Below are positions 48,850 to 62,244 of a stretch of DNA of 64,000 bases, one piece after another. A model generated the notes under the pieces. That model was not told where the DNA came from and ran no database searches. It saw only the letters and a list, made by a program, of their open reading frames with translations. The stretch covers positions 3,596,001 to 3,660,000 of the forward strand of contig NC_080677.1 in assembly GCF_030445035.2 (NCBI RefSeq). Direction: 5' to 3'. Origin of the DNA: Dasypus novemcinctus (taxonomy: Eukaryota; Chordata; Mammalia; Cingulata; Dasypodidae). The stretch's first letter is position 1. The number at the start of each line of letters is the position of its first letter. The translations under genes were made by a program, and so were the position numbers.

Positions 48850-51800
48850 GAGATAGCAAAAAACACAGGTAAGACATAGCTTCTGGTCATTTCCTTGGTT
48901 TGGGCATAAGAAAAGCTGCCCAGTCATCTGGGATATACCTGACTTGCAGAGAAGTCAGTCCCAGTTTTCAAGGAGGCTGCATATTTAGTCCATTCTTAAG
49001 CTGTTTAAAAATGAATGAAAACCAAAGAACTTGATGCCCCAAATCTCTTCCATAAATTGATAAATGTCTTCTATTATTATACATTATTTCCTTTCAACCC
49101 ACAAATCTAAACCATTTCTTGTAGCTTACTATCTTTCATCTAGAATCTTAAAAAAAGAATAGATTTTAAAAGTATACATCATTTATCAGCCCAGAGGCAA
49201 AAAACAAAAAACCAAAATAGTTACCTTGAGGAATATCAGTCTTCTTGTGGGAAACACTAGTAGTAACTTTCCTGCCATATTTCAAGGTCATTTTGACTGT
49301 CAAATGTCACATTAAAAGTTAACTTAATTGCAAACTCTAAAATATTAAATAAGGAAAACCTATTGGACTTACATCCTTAAGGTAACAAGGAATTGCACAC
49401 ATTTAAACTAAAGGAGGGAGACTAAGAACTTTTATTTGGAGGCAGAAGCAAAAGGGAAGAGGCAGTTCCCTTGTCTAGACTGGGCAAGAAATGGTGAAGC
49501 TTGAAGTAGACACTAGCAGTGGGGAATCGGTCTGAGAGTCACAGATGGTAACTACCCTTGACTTGCAGCATCCCCAAATTACCCGCCTCCCCAGCCTTTC
49601 TTTTCAGGAGGATGTTCTCTGGCATGCGAAGAGGAAAGAGGTTCAGCATTGTGACATTTGGCTCTCATCAGACGTTCTCTTAAACAGATCGCAACAGCTG
49701 CGATGCCCTATAATGTTATTAAATGACTGCATTCCCTAAATGGTTTCCCTCCCCATTTAGAAAGCTTTTCTTCGGCATTTTCTGGTGATCCTGCAGGGTT
49801 TTCTCTATTACACTTGCTTCTCTATGCTGTTATATGTTGTTTGAAAAAAGCCAGAGGGTTCTCACACAAAATAGTCTTTTAAAAACCCATGACAGAGGAA
49901 AAATGGGTTAAAATTAAAAATCCTTTTCTACATATTAGGAGTGAATATTTAGATAATTACATACCCCAAAAATGATGCAAGTCATTGGATTAGTGTTATG
50001 AAGGGAAATCATTCTTATTTCTTCTATGATTTAAGAATATTTTAGAGAGCCCGAAAGCTAAATGCCAGTAAATCTGAAAGGAACGATTTGATGAAAATGA
50101 GCAAACTGATGGTGCCCAATGAATTGTGCAGAAACCTTCCTGCCAGAGACACATGACAAAAGTCATGGAAATCATTGTTGCTAACAACATGGTTTGTGAC
50201 TTCGCTTCCCCAAACAAAAGGAGGACTATTAGTAAACTACAATATGTACCATTTGTCATCTCAGCCTGCATCCCAGCTGCACTTTCCCCAGCTTTCTCCA
50301 TGATCTTCGAGCTTCACAACACTGATTTGATGCCATGAATCACAGCATGCTGCTGAGAAGTCCTCTCATCCTGTGCAGCTTTGTCTTACAAATGAAAGCT
50401 GCAGCTCCCTTATTTCTGGTGTCAGTTTTAGTTGATTAAATGTAGCATTATTTTAACAACGTGTGACAGATTCCATAGAGAGGATTTATGGAATGTTTCC
50501 AAGGAATTCATCCTCCTTCATTAAACCCAGTGCCCGGTGTGAGGTTATTTGTCAATAACTACTACAGAGTAGTAGCAACAACAACATTTGCAATGTGTTA
50601 ACTTAATTTATGATGTTGTTAACGCAGCAGGATTTTTTAAAAAGATAGATCATGTTATTGAATCATTTTTATCAATTTTGCTAATGTTCTGACTTGCCTT
50701 GCTCTGTCTTGAATGCCAGTATTCCAGAAAATAACCTAAGCAAGTGGGTCCAGTAAAAGGGTCAGTTGCCTCGAGTTACAAAACTCCAATCTCCTGAATT
50801 CTGACAGTAACCCACCAAATGTCAATGGTGAATCTCCTAATATAATCTTCTAGAAGATCGCATATATTTTAAAAGTCCTGATCCCTGTGCTTTCCTCAAT
50901 GTTATAATTTTAAAAAAAGAAAGAAAATTTAGAACCAAGAGATTTACTATGACTCACCTATTAGTTCTCATAAATTTTTTTAAAAAGTGACAGGAATATC
51001 AAACAATGGGAATCAAAATACAGAAAGAATATTTCACCTGGAGGAAAGTTTTGGTCCTAGCTGGTGCATTATCTTCATTTACAGGCACACCACTGCCATA
51101 TGAATAATGAGACTCATTAATGGGATTAATGAGAGCTCCACCTTTCCCCCTATTCCAATAAATATGGTTTCCTGCTCACAGCCCAGCATTTAGCTTGACC
51201 AGAAAGTTAACAAACCTATTATTTCTTCATTTGTCGAGAAGGCATTCACTCTTCTTTCTTCAATTTGGTGAGTGAACATAATGCATTAATCGGGATTTTT
51301 TTTCCCCATTGGAACTTTAGCAACTCCTTTTGGGGGTATTTATCTGCCATTTTCAACAGCAGATTGATTATATAACGAATTTTCCTTTCACTGTTCTGGT
51401 GATTTATGATTGGTTTTTGTAATGCATTTGAATTCTAGGTTTCATCAACTAAATTATACTTTTGGATCCTAACAGAGCATTAAATTACATATTAAGAAGA
51501 AAGAAACAACCCTCTCTTTGCAGCATATCATGACTCATGTTCACTTTTATTTTTTTTCCTGGGGTTGGAAGGTGAGAAGAAATTGAAAAGGGTTGTTGTG
51601 TTGACCTTTTCCAGAATTTCTTTCATTTGAGACATGCCATATTTATTTATGTGAAGTAGCTATATATCAGGAGTTCATTTACACACCAAGGAAAGAGATT
51701 TGTCAGGTATCATCTCTTTTCCCCTGTATTGTCCAACATCAATTTCCAACATCAATGGCAAATTTTGCATGACTCTTCTTTCTTACATAGATGCTTTGAG

Positions 51801-54015
51801 GACAAATCAACAATACAGCTATTTTCCTAGAAGCTCTTACAGCTTAGAGAGTCCTCTGAAGTAGGAATCTGAGAGAGGCTAATTAAGGATAAAATGGGTC
51901 CTACTCCCCACACAGGAATTTCCCCAGCTCTGACCCCTCTCCCTTGAGCAACTGCTACCAACTCTACTCCTGAGTCTTATTATTTCTTTGTTGCTGTTTA
52001 AACAACGACATCCAATCTCTCCATATCAGTGTCTTCTGTATAGAGAATGGGGCTGGGTTGAATCAGACGGGTGGGTTAATTAGCTTAAAGAAATTATTAA
52101 GGAATATATTAAGGGAAGGGCCTAGTCCAGTAAAATTACCTCGTGTCAAAAAAAATTAGTGTGCTTTGTTTACCCCAAATGAAGGAAAGATGAGATGGAG
52201 AGTAATCTGTGTAAATGTGATCAGACCCCCTGGTAAAATCAGTTTCCTGCCTTGTCAGTTTCCATTGAATTCAGCAGGCTGCTTCTGTTTTCACACTTTC
52301 CTGGGGTGGCAGTCAGTATTTTCTCTCTAAAAATGTAAATGTGGAGATAATAACTAAATCGAGGTTTTACCATTGAGATTTAATGTGACCACAGGTTCAA
52401 CATGGACTCCATTCTGCCTTAAACGCACAGCTCATCTGAATGCTATCACTGAGGGCTTCATGTAAAATATAGGTCAGATTCTTGTGTAATTTTTATATAA
52501 AGTAGTATAGTAGAATGCTCTTGATTCAATTTAGGAATCTCTGTCAATGATGTAATTTCTAAGTACAATTTCATTTCATTTCCTTGCTGTGACATTTGCT
52601 TCTGTGTTTAAGTTGAGGGAGTGCTATATAATAGAAAAACGGTTTTGGAAATAGAAAGTGATGGCTTCTAATCAATATTCAAGGAAAATCCTTATTGCAC
52701 CGAAAGTTTCAAGTCATCTTATGCTAACTTGTATAGTTGTGAAATAATGAAATAAATGACCTATATAAAAAAGCTTAGCTTAATAGAAGATATGGCCAAT
52801 AACTCGCTATTGCTAATTATTATTATTGTGATTAATGGAACTCATTTCTCCCTTGCCCAGGTTGTGAATAAATTGAAAAGTAAGCCAAGGGAGTGGCAAC
52901 AGAGATCAAAATAACACCATTGGCACTGATAAAGCTAGGTTGATATTTTATATGCACAGATGCTTCTGGCATGAAAGGGCAGAGGAGAACACCTGCTGCC
53001 ATGATGTGACTTTCTTCCAAGGAAATAAAGGGAGGCTCTGTCAATTTCACCAGTGAGATTGGCCTCTCTTCTCTCCTAGGGCAATGCAAGGAGAGGCTGG
53101 AGAACAAGAAGTTATAGAGTGCCCGCTCTTATTCAACCCCTGCCCCTGGTTCACTGTTCATCTTTTCTACCCTCTTCACCCTGACAGGCTGATCTGAGGA
53201 GGTCATGTCAGCAGAGTTTCTCAAGTCCCTTCTCTTCCTCCTTGGGTTTGGTTAATGGCTTGTAGTGTCAGGAATTCAGGAAAGGAGATGTGAGCCATCA
53301 GGACATTTATTCCCATGGCTTCCTTCTGAAAGGTTACCTCAGGCTGCCTGAGTTCCTTCACTGAGGGCCATTGCTCTTCCCAAGGACACCCAGCGATTGG
53401 ACGTGACTCTCCTGCAGAGGTCCCGTAACCACTCTCTCGCATCACTCTTCTGGGTCTGGCTGTGATAATGGCTTGGCTGTTACTAGTACCAGGTTTGTGC
53501 ACTATTGTTTGTGGTTCTACCATTCACAAGCCTTTGTAAAGTGGCTTTTATATATTTCAACTCTCCCCACACTGCTTTTCATGTATCCTCTTTTTTGTCT
53601 TGAGATTCTTGCTAATATGATAATTAGTATTAGCGAGAACTCCAGAAATAGACACTCCAAAATAAAGTTCTGGGATGAAGTTAGAGAAGTATATATCAGT
53701 AATAAAATTAAGAAAGAATTTGATCAAATAGGGGGATGGGACATGACTATTTATGCCATGGGATGGTCACAGCACTATTATGGTGGCATAAGGAATGAAG
53801 CACAGGTGGAGATCAAAATGATAGCAACTCAACTCGATGTAAAATTTACTAGCTGAAGAAAATGTAGCAAGAATACCTAAAGAAAAAGGGAAATGGGAAA
53901 CACTGAAACTGTACTTACTCATGCTCAAAGAAATCTCAGTTTCCTGTGGACACTTTGAAGAAGCCTTTCATTGCCAAGGCGGCTTTGAAGAAGTTACTGT
54001 TAGATGTGGCTGGGG
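48850..54015. other. Long stretch without recognised repeats or genes
   Basis: About 5 kb with no clear transposon, unlike the left two-thirds of the window. Short open frames (for example 49996-50301 and 53473-53856) show no domain. Parts near 50400-52800 look like single-copy AT-rich sequence with many ATTA-core motifs, which may be conserved non-coding DNA, but I cannot test that. Confidence 0.5.
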
Positions 54016-54019
54016 AAAA

Positions 54020-54560
54020 ATGCAGGAGTTGACTGTGAGGGGTCTTAGCTAGGGTCTTCCCTCAACTCAATGCTACAAAGCAGAGTCTGAGACCAAAGCT
54101 ATTGTGCAAATAGTTTATTTGGGGAATAATTCCTTCAATCAGGAGAAAGGGAGTAAGAAGAATGGAACATGGAATGGGAGAAAGCCAACATATAAGTGCG
54201 TGGGCATACTCCCTCTGTGATTGAGAGCCTTGTTGAAGCACCTCAGAATCTGTGCACTCAAGATATGAAAAGGCCAAGCATTTGCACACGAGCTTACCTT
54301 CTCATGGTAAGGGTTGGTCTCGTCTCATGTTGTGTCAACTAACTTGTGCTTCCATGTTGGTATTTGCATGAGAGCTAACATTGCTGTGCCATGGGAGCCC
54401 CAGGCATAGCAAAAGACTCTGGATACTGCAAAAGGATTTCATTCCATAATCATGATGGAAACAAGAGGAGCCCAGAATGGGAAAGACCAGGGGGCTACCT
54501 GCAACCATCAGAGGCAAGGTGGGCCAAATGGACAGAATAATCCACTGGAACGTAATTATA
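54020..54560 (-). mobile_element. Probable ERVL-type LTR (MLT2-like), minus strand
   Basis: On the minus strand an AATAAA signal ('ccccaaataaactatttg', complement near 54108-54125) precedes 'gtctcagactctgctttgta' and ends 'gaagaccctagctaagac', the R/U5 pattern of MLT2-like ERVL LTRs. Left edge is near 54040, and the right edge is uncertain. No internal retroviral sequence seen. Confidence 0.5.
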
Positions 54561-54593
54561 ATTAGAGGTTTTTAGCCAATAGAGAGCTCTTTC

Positions 54594-54795
54594 AGGGTTG
54601 CCGGAGTAAAGCACAGGATTTGAATTTCAGATAAACAACAACTATTATTTTAAAGCATAAGCATGCTAATTTCAGATAAACAACAACTATCATTTTTTAT
54701 CACAAGTATGCCCTATGCAATATTTAACTAAATTACTTGTTTTTCATCTGAAATTCAAATTTAACTGAGCATAATGCATTTTATCTGGCAACCCT
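54594..54795. mobile_element. Palindromic hAT-like MITE
   Basis: Termini AGGGTTGCC (54594-54602) and GGCAACCCT (54787-54795) are perfect inverted repeats. Inside, 'gaatttcagataaacaacaa' on the left pairs imperfectly with 'catctgaaattcaaatttaa' on the right, as in the old palindromic hAT-type MITEs of mammals. The left arm core is duplicated in tandem (about 54630-54665 and 54671-54707). I could not find a convincing 8-bp target duplication. Exact family name uncertain. Confidence 0.75.
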
Positions 54796-54799
54796 AGGT

Positions 54800-57700
54800 C
54801 TGTGGCAATGGCAAAATAATAATGACACCTCTCAAAAGAAAATCATTTGTCAGTCTATTACAGCACTGCTTGGCATAAATTTATATTGACTTGTAGAGAT
54901 ATGAAATGCAACTATGGTTCACTGCTGAGGCTAGGGTTTGGCGCCACTATGTCAAAGAGTAGATTCCACTTGGGCCATGGATCCATTCAATCATTATTTT
55001 CTCAGTCTCACATTATAGGGTAGGAGTAGAATACCCAGAAACTGGCAGAATCCTCATATTAGCTCCCTGGTCCATGAGGTGAAGGCTGTTATTATAAGAT
55101 CCAAATGGAAGCCTCTGAACTAAATCTTTGCCACATCAGAATATTTGACACAAAGCAAAAGTCCATCCCTGGTAAATTTGCAGGAGTTACCATTACCATG
55201 AACACTCATTCCTACTGTGTCCTCATTTTACTGCAAATGCAAGATGAGTCATGAAGAATGGGCATGGGCTGTCACAAACCAGGTCAGAGGGTGACGATCA
55301 TTGAAGTTGTGCCTCTGGATGTACTATATTTACTAGAGAAAATCAAATCCCCCCCCCCACACAGTGCCTCACACAGAATTACAGAATGACCTGGGCATAC
55401 TTGCATTTCAGGAAGGAAAATCACTTTGCAAATATAGAGCAGAGACAACAAAACACATGCTTGTCCATGAATTTGTCCCCCATTACTCTTTGCCAAAATA
55501 TTGTCTTGAAGGGAACTTGATCAGCTTGATATCCCATGTAAATTCTCAGTGGCTCATTATATTGTTAACATTATGCTACTTCAACCCACTGAATAGAAAG
55601 TAATATTTCCCCTGATGTTTTAATATGATGTTTACATGACAGAAGGTAGAAAATTTAAATGCTGTGAATTTTAGGGGCTGGCCATATTGGTAAAGGATCT
55701 AGAGATCTCATGGTCAGCGAGTGTTGGGATGTCCATTTTTAATCAAATGAAGGACGGGTTATGTCATCTGGCACCCTTTGCAAATGTAAGGTGGCCAGTA
55801 CTTGGTGAGATTTTTGAGTGTGCTGCTCTGTCCCATTTTATTTCACCAGATGAGCTATAAACCTGGCAATCTTGAGAGGGACTGGAAAGCAGCTCATAAC
55901 TTGCTACTAAGCCTAGTAGAACTGAAGCTCTGCATTATGAAATAGTTGCTGCTTGAAACTGCATCCTGTCTAACTGTGCATGGTGGCATGCCGTATAAGC
56001 TAAAAGGCATGAATGAAAGAACAATCCCTGGTGGGTTGTGAGGACAAGGAACTGCAGGAGCAGGTAGTTGAGACTCCAAGTATCCCCTGTTCCTCCTTTC
56101 CCACTTCCTGCTGAACCATCCAGTGGCCTCATGGGGAGGTCCCTAAGGCGGTCAGCAGAGGAGGAATGGGGCTGGTTCCATGGGCTCCATCTGTCAGGCC
56201 AGGCACCTTAGAGCAGATAGTCAGTGCATAACAGGAAGTTTCAGTTCCCCATTCTGTGTGGAAGGATATGCTAATTGTTATTAATCACTTAAGGAATATT
56301 GAATGACTGCTCAACTACACTTTAAATCCCGTGGATTCAGTTTTTGCTCCTAGTACTCCATTATCTAATAGTGTTCTTTGATAGAAAAGAGCAGCAATCC
56401 AAGAATAAGCACAACAGGGACTCAGCAGTGATGAACTGGCACGAGGTTTGACCATACCTGGGAGGTTAGTTAACCTGGCTGCCACCTCCGTTTTATGGCA
56501 GAGATGTGGCAGGCATTGGCAACTTATTTCAACATTGACAACTCTGCAAAGCTACAGCCGGCTTCATCTGAGTTACCTCTTTCTCTGATATATGCAACCT
56601 AGTTATTTTCCACTTCTTTTTCAAAGCATATTTTTTTCTGGCATCTAAGTTATAAATTAGTAACAAAGCATTAAAACTTCCTTTGGAGCAAGCATCTTTA
56701 GTTCCAGGTCATAGGACCCCAGCAATAGAATTGTCTAGGGAATTGTTCTGGAAGCATCTGGGGCTACATCTACCTACTAGTGAATGTCTTCCCCCTATGT
56801 GATCCAGCAATCTGAAAATAACTGGAGACCATGCAGCAGATGTGGGAGGGTGTCACTTGAGTGTGAGGACAAGCCGTACAGAATCCCAGATTAGCCAGGT
56901 AGTGTTTCCCTCAACAGCATAACGGTGGAGAGGAGGTTGAGTTGGCTGATATACTAGGCCGAACAAAACCAAGAGCACAGAGAACTCTGCTCGGTGCCTT
57001 GAAATTTAAAAACAGTGAGTGTTCCTCTGCTCCCTGATATTTATGAAGCTGGCATAAAAAGTAGCCATTCGTCTATAGCTGAATATTTGACATTCCCATT
57101 CCTGCGTAGGTAAGGCTACGAGCGCATCGGAAGCTTTCGTCTCCTGAATCCTGAGATCTGCTGAATCTTCAAGACCCAGGTCCTCACCTTGCTCAGTCAC
57201 CAGGAGGCATGGCACACAGAGGTCCAGGAGCCGTGCCGCAGTGTGGCTTGCCAGGGTGCCTGCACAGTCAGCATTTGCGGAAGCAATCGACAGAGCTTGC
57301 GTTTAACTACGATCCTCTTGACACGTCACTTTGCAGAAACCCCGAAAACTGAGCTTTGTTTTCTGGACCCTGAAGCTAACCCCTTTACTTAAGCCTGGTA
57401 TTCTCAGCTTTGCCACTAGAGAAACATCCTTTGTCTTTGGACAAACTGTTGTCATCTAACAAGGTCTTACAACCAACCATGAGTCTAAGGGCTAATGTCA
57501 AAATGTCCTACTGTACACTAAATAAAAGACCCAATGGCCTGGGCATGGCAGAAGCCTCAAGAAGTCTTTGTTTTATCTTTGCTCCTGTGTATTCTATTTT
57601 ATTTCTTGATGTTCCTGCTGACTGCACCAACTATTGCAGTCTTTGAGAGGCTAAATAAATAACATACCTATTTGCATCTTACTTCTGAAAAGAAAAATTG

Positions 57701-57840
57701 TCTAAAACAAAATGAACTGGAAGATAAAGGAAGCAAAACTGTCCTCCTATTCTCGGTCTGCTCTCTCTACCCCTCCTTCTTTCTAATATTAGACATACCC
57801 TTGTGAAACAGATCGCTGTTTGAGGGCATCATCCCAACAA
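54800..57840. other. Unassigned DNA
   Basis: No gene or clear repeat. A C run lies at about 55351-55359. Short open frames in both directions lack domain similarity. Confidence 0.45.
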
Positions 57841-57859
57841 TATTATCCTCTCTCTTCTG

Positions 57860-58300
57860 CATTCATTCATTCATTGAAAAAATATTTATTAAGCATCTAC
57901 TTATGCCAAGCACCATTTTAGTTACTAGTCATAGAGAGTATGCAAAATCAACAGAAAGCACTGCCTTCATGGGGTTTATATTCTAGTGGGGGAAGTAAGA
58001 CAAAGAAATAAATGAGAAATGACATAGTATATTAAATTAAGACATACAGTATAAAAGAAAGATAAAGAACTGGAGTGAGGGATGCATAGGGATATTTCCA
58101 TTTTACCTAGAGCGTCACAGTGTGGCATCTCATCAAAGACTTGATGAACTCTGTTTGGGACCATGTGTCACTAGCTGGAAGAATGTTCCAGAAGAGATCA
58201 CAGCCAATGAGAAAAGCCCTGTGGTGGGAACTGTGCCTGCTGTGTTTGGAGAAGAGTAATTCTGGAAGTCAGAAAGTCAAGGAGACAGAGTCCATGAGAA
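57860..58300 (-). mobile_element. L2 LINE 3' end, minus strand
   Basis: 'aatatttattaagcatctac' (57881-57900), 'ccttcatggggtttatattc' (57964-57983), then further right 'gaagaatgttccagaagaga' (58178-58197) and 'ccctgtggtgggaactgtgc' (58219-58238) follow the reverse complement of L2. Confidence 0.8.
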
Positions 58301-58304
58301 CTCT

Positions 58305-61300
58305 TCAGCCCTCTGAGGGCCTCGGCTCTTCCTCTGAGTGAGAGGTGGAATCTCAAGGAGCCTTGCACAGGGGGTGGGCGTGACCTGGTTAATTTTTGTC
58401 CCAGGGTAGAGAATAAACCGTCGGGTAAGGGTGGAACCTGTGATACCTCTTGCATGGCTCTTAGAATAATCTTGACAAAACACGACAGAGGCCTGGAAGG
58501 GGCTGGCGGCAGGAGAGGGCTGAGTCATTGGGTGGAATCTCTGCTGGGAGATGGGGAAGGGACGGTGGTTGCTGGGTTTGACAGCGGGCGTTACCACAGG
58601 TTTGTGTTTACAGCCCAGGGATACTCTGATTCAGGCTTTCAGGGGCGTGGTGCCAGGAACCAGAGCACTGCACCGTCTCGAGCTCCCTCTATGCGCAATG
58701 TAGTTTGAAATATAGATAACGCTTTGCTATTTGCTAACTTGAGATCTTGGTGGCTATTAGGAAAAATTTAAATAATTATTTTATCTATAAAAATAGATAT
58801 AAACCTTGTTTATCTGACCTGATAAACATGTTATGTTAGGGCCCTCTACTTGGTTCACATGCTTGCAGTTCTGCCACTTGGTACCAAACTCAATTGCATA
58901 CATTTTCTTTTTGACTTGATAAATAAACATATGTTACAAATAACTGTACTGATTTCTCGAATCCTGGAATTTAAGGTTATATATATTTTCTCCATAACTT
59001 TTTTCCATTAAAAAGCTACCTCTCTCTTTGTAAAAAGTTCAAGGGGTTAAATTCCCCTTTCCTTTAAGACAGTTTGTATTTTTCTTCTTTACTAATATTG
59101 TTACCATCCCTCACTACCTATCAAAAGAAAATTACATTCACTTGAAGCCTATTCCCTCCATCATATAATTAATTAAGAAGTTAATTAATATCCGGCATAT
59201 TGTTGGCCTTTGTGACACTTCATTAAAATACTTCCATCCTGAAGACACTGTCATTTATTTTAGTTGTAATTAATGGTCTTCCAGCTTCAGTTCTTTTTAA
59301 TGTCAAAATTCATATTTAACCCACATTGAATTAATTTTGCAGGTGAAACTTCAGCCCAAGATTAATGCATTAATTATTGGTTAAAAGCCTTATATTGTCT
59401 TCTGAGTTTGTTTTTGACTACCCTTGAATTCTAGACACATGTATGGAATTTACAACTTCTTTCTAGACTATTACTATACATTTTAAAATGTATATTATGA
59501 AAATTCTATGCGATGAGCATGGCAGATTTACTGGAAATCCCTACTACTTCTCTGACCTAAGCACACACTTCCCCTAAAGTCCTTTATATCCTTTTATCCC
59601 CCCACCTCCAAGTAAGGATCAGCTGCAGAAAGCCACATAGAGTGTGCATTTCTAGTCAATCCACCTCCAACTTCCTCATGTCACCAGCCGCCACTCAGGA
59701 CGCACCTGAGATCTTGCACTTTGCCCACTACAAAACGTTCTCTCTCCCTTCCTGCCTTTCAGTGTCTGCCAAATGCATGTGATGACAGCAACCTCCCTTG
59801 TTCTGGAAAGATGTAGTCACATAGTCTTTGCTTGCTCTCCATTGGATGTTCTTCCTGTCTGCCCATGGGAACTTTCTCCACGTGTTTGAGTTCTCTCCTT
59901 TCACACCTCACACCTCACAGGACCCAGTCTTCACAAGCCATGGCTCACAAGGAAGGCTAGCGATGCCACTTATTCCAGCCCTACAGCCGACAGTCCAAAG
60001 GCAGCCTTTGTACAGGCTTTGGGAAGTTTTAACAAAGGAGAAAACCCAAATGTTCAGTCAGGGTATGACTTCACTGCTCGAGGTGCTGTTTTGGGGACAG
60101 CAAATGGGATGCCGATATCTTGAGATTCCTCACTAGTACACCCTAAAGGGGAGAGAAAGACTGAAGGGGAAGTACACAGACAAAGGAAAGTTTATCATGG
60201 AACTCTGAGAAATAAAGTGCAAGAAAACCTTGGAACCATTTGGAGTCACAGCAGAAGTCTACACATCATCAAACCAAATGACCCACAGCCTAAGGCAATG
60301 TTTCACAAGAACAGGAGGATCACGAGGAGAGTCACCCTGAGTCAAGATATTTACCTAAATCTTCAAAAAAGAGTCCAAATCCAATTATTTTAGAATCCAA
60401 TTATTTTAAGAAAAGGTAAAGTTACCTGCTGAAGAATGTTCTCTCTTCCCCCATTCACAACAAATAGTCTGTGAAGATGGTGTTCGGATGTCAAATTGCT
60501 TTAGGGAGAAGAAGGCGCTTCATCGAAATGAGAAGAGAGCATATTAAAGTATACACAATGTCTAGAATGATGAGCTGCCAATGTTAAGAAGAAGATGAAA
60601 AGAAAGAGTTTCTTAATTATGCACATATTTTATAACCCAAAAAGAAAGAAGCTTAGAGGGAGCACAACAATTATACAATCCATTCTTAAAAATAATATTT
60701 ATTCGAAAGAAAGGACAAAATCCTTATAAATCCTCTTTATTTCAGAAGTGTTTAAAAAGAAATTTATTAAATTTTTTAAAAGAGGAAAAGAAAAGTCTTC
60801 CTTAGAAAATTAAAAGGGAAATCATTGGAGTAAGGAAATAATTTCAGGACGAGACAAACAATAAGATACAGAGAACTCAGACACATTAATAGACAGGCCA
60901 GACAAAGCTGAAAATTGAATTAGTTAATTCAACTGAATAAGAGGAAAAAAACAAAGGTGAACAAAGAAGTGAGAGGATATTTTAAATGGAGTATAAAAAT
61001 AATCCAGCATAAGTTTAATTTTGCAGTGAGTAAAAATTAACAGAGGTAATATGCTTCTCAAGTATAATAAAAAAAATGTTTCTCCTAAAACAAAGGAATA
61101 ACTATATCCAAAACTTAAAGTAGATCATTGTGTTCCACTGAAAACAAATTTGATCTGATCAACAGGGACTTATATTATGAATTAGTTATTGAACTTCCAG
61201 AATAAGCACAGAAGTCTCCAGGCCAACAAATGGAAATGAACTTCACCTTCAGAAAGAAAATACTGAGCTTTAAACAAGACAGTTGCTGACCACTTTGAAT

Positions 61301-61500
61301 TCAACATAAGCTTATCACCCTTCCCAAAACCAGGTGCCTGAATGCTGCTGTAGGAAAACAACACATTTGTGCTGATTGTTGCCATAATCAATCTTTTATA
61401 AGCACACTCAACTGGCCCCTTGGTGCTATTAGAAAATCTCTGTATATTTAAACAGCACTGCCTGTTGTTCCCTAGAGCAGCCACCTCAGACGTATATTCT
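58305..61500. other. Unassigned DNA, no gene seen
   Basis: About 3.2 kb without a recognisable gene. An AT-rich patch at 59160-59380 has many TAAT/ATTA cores. A 16-bp unit is duplicated in tandem at about 60379-60410. The A-rich part at 60500-61140 may be a very old L1-like relic, but I cannot support that. The 102-codon frame at 59828-60136 lacks a domain. Confidence 0.45.
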
Positions 61501-61509
61501 TCTATTCTT

Positions 61510-62240
61510 CTACTTCCTCAACCTTCTTATTCCATTGTTTCTCCTTCTCTTTCTTCCCATCTGTCTCTTATCCAGAAGATGGAGGAGCATGTCGCCTCTT
61601 TTCCAGATGAAACTGAGTCCATAAGGTTTAATGACCACCACGTGCTCTCCCTTCACATATAGATGTTCTAATAGCGAAAGCTCTCCTCTCACCTCCTTCC
61701 ATCTCAGGGAAGGGACTCCTATCCCTGTTCTCGTCTACCAATGCCTTCATGTGCCATCTCAGCCCTCTCTTCTTTTGCTCCTGGGTGCTTACAGAACATA
61801 GGCCCCTGCCCTGAGCTCTGTGGTCTGGCGTGGACACCCCCACATCTCTATCCTCATCCTCCACTTGGTCCTGCAGCCCTGCCCAGATCTACTCTACGAT
61901 GCCTCAGCATGTCAAGTCTCTGCTCACGCTGCTTTCTCTCCTAAAAAACTCGCCCCTATTTACCTACCTCAGTTAGTCGTCACGTTATGAAAATTCTATT
62001 CATTCTTTTTGTGTAGACATTTCCCTTCTCTTCATGGCATTCTTTCTGAACCTGTACACAATTATACAGTATTAGCTGTACAATGCACTGCACATTTTTG
62101 TTCAAAATTCTGAAATCTATGGACATCTGGATCTTAAAGGGCAGGGAGTATTTTGTGCCCTTCTTTGATTTTCTGGCATCTTTCAAAATAGAGGCCACCT
62201 GCAGGAAATTATTATGTGATCATTGAGTAAAATGACTGAA
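61510..62240 (+). mobile_element. Possible L2/CR1-type LINE relic, plus strand
   Basis: Pyrimidine-rich sequence at 61510-61950 followed by 'aagggcagggagtattttgt' (62137-62156) and 'gtgatcattgagtaaaatga' (62216-62235) faintly follows the order of an L2-type 3' end. Divergence is high. Confidence 0.35.
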
Positions 62241-62244
62241 CTAT

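Noticed and set aside
53473..53856. 127-codon plus-strand open frame
   Set aside because: No domain or repeat of known proteins, and codon content looks like translated non-coding DNA.
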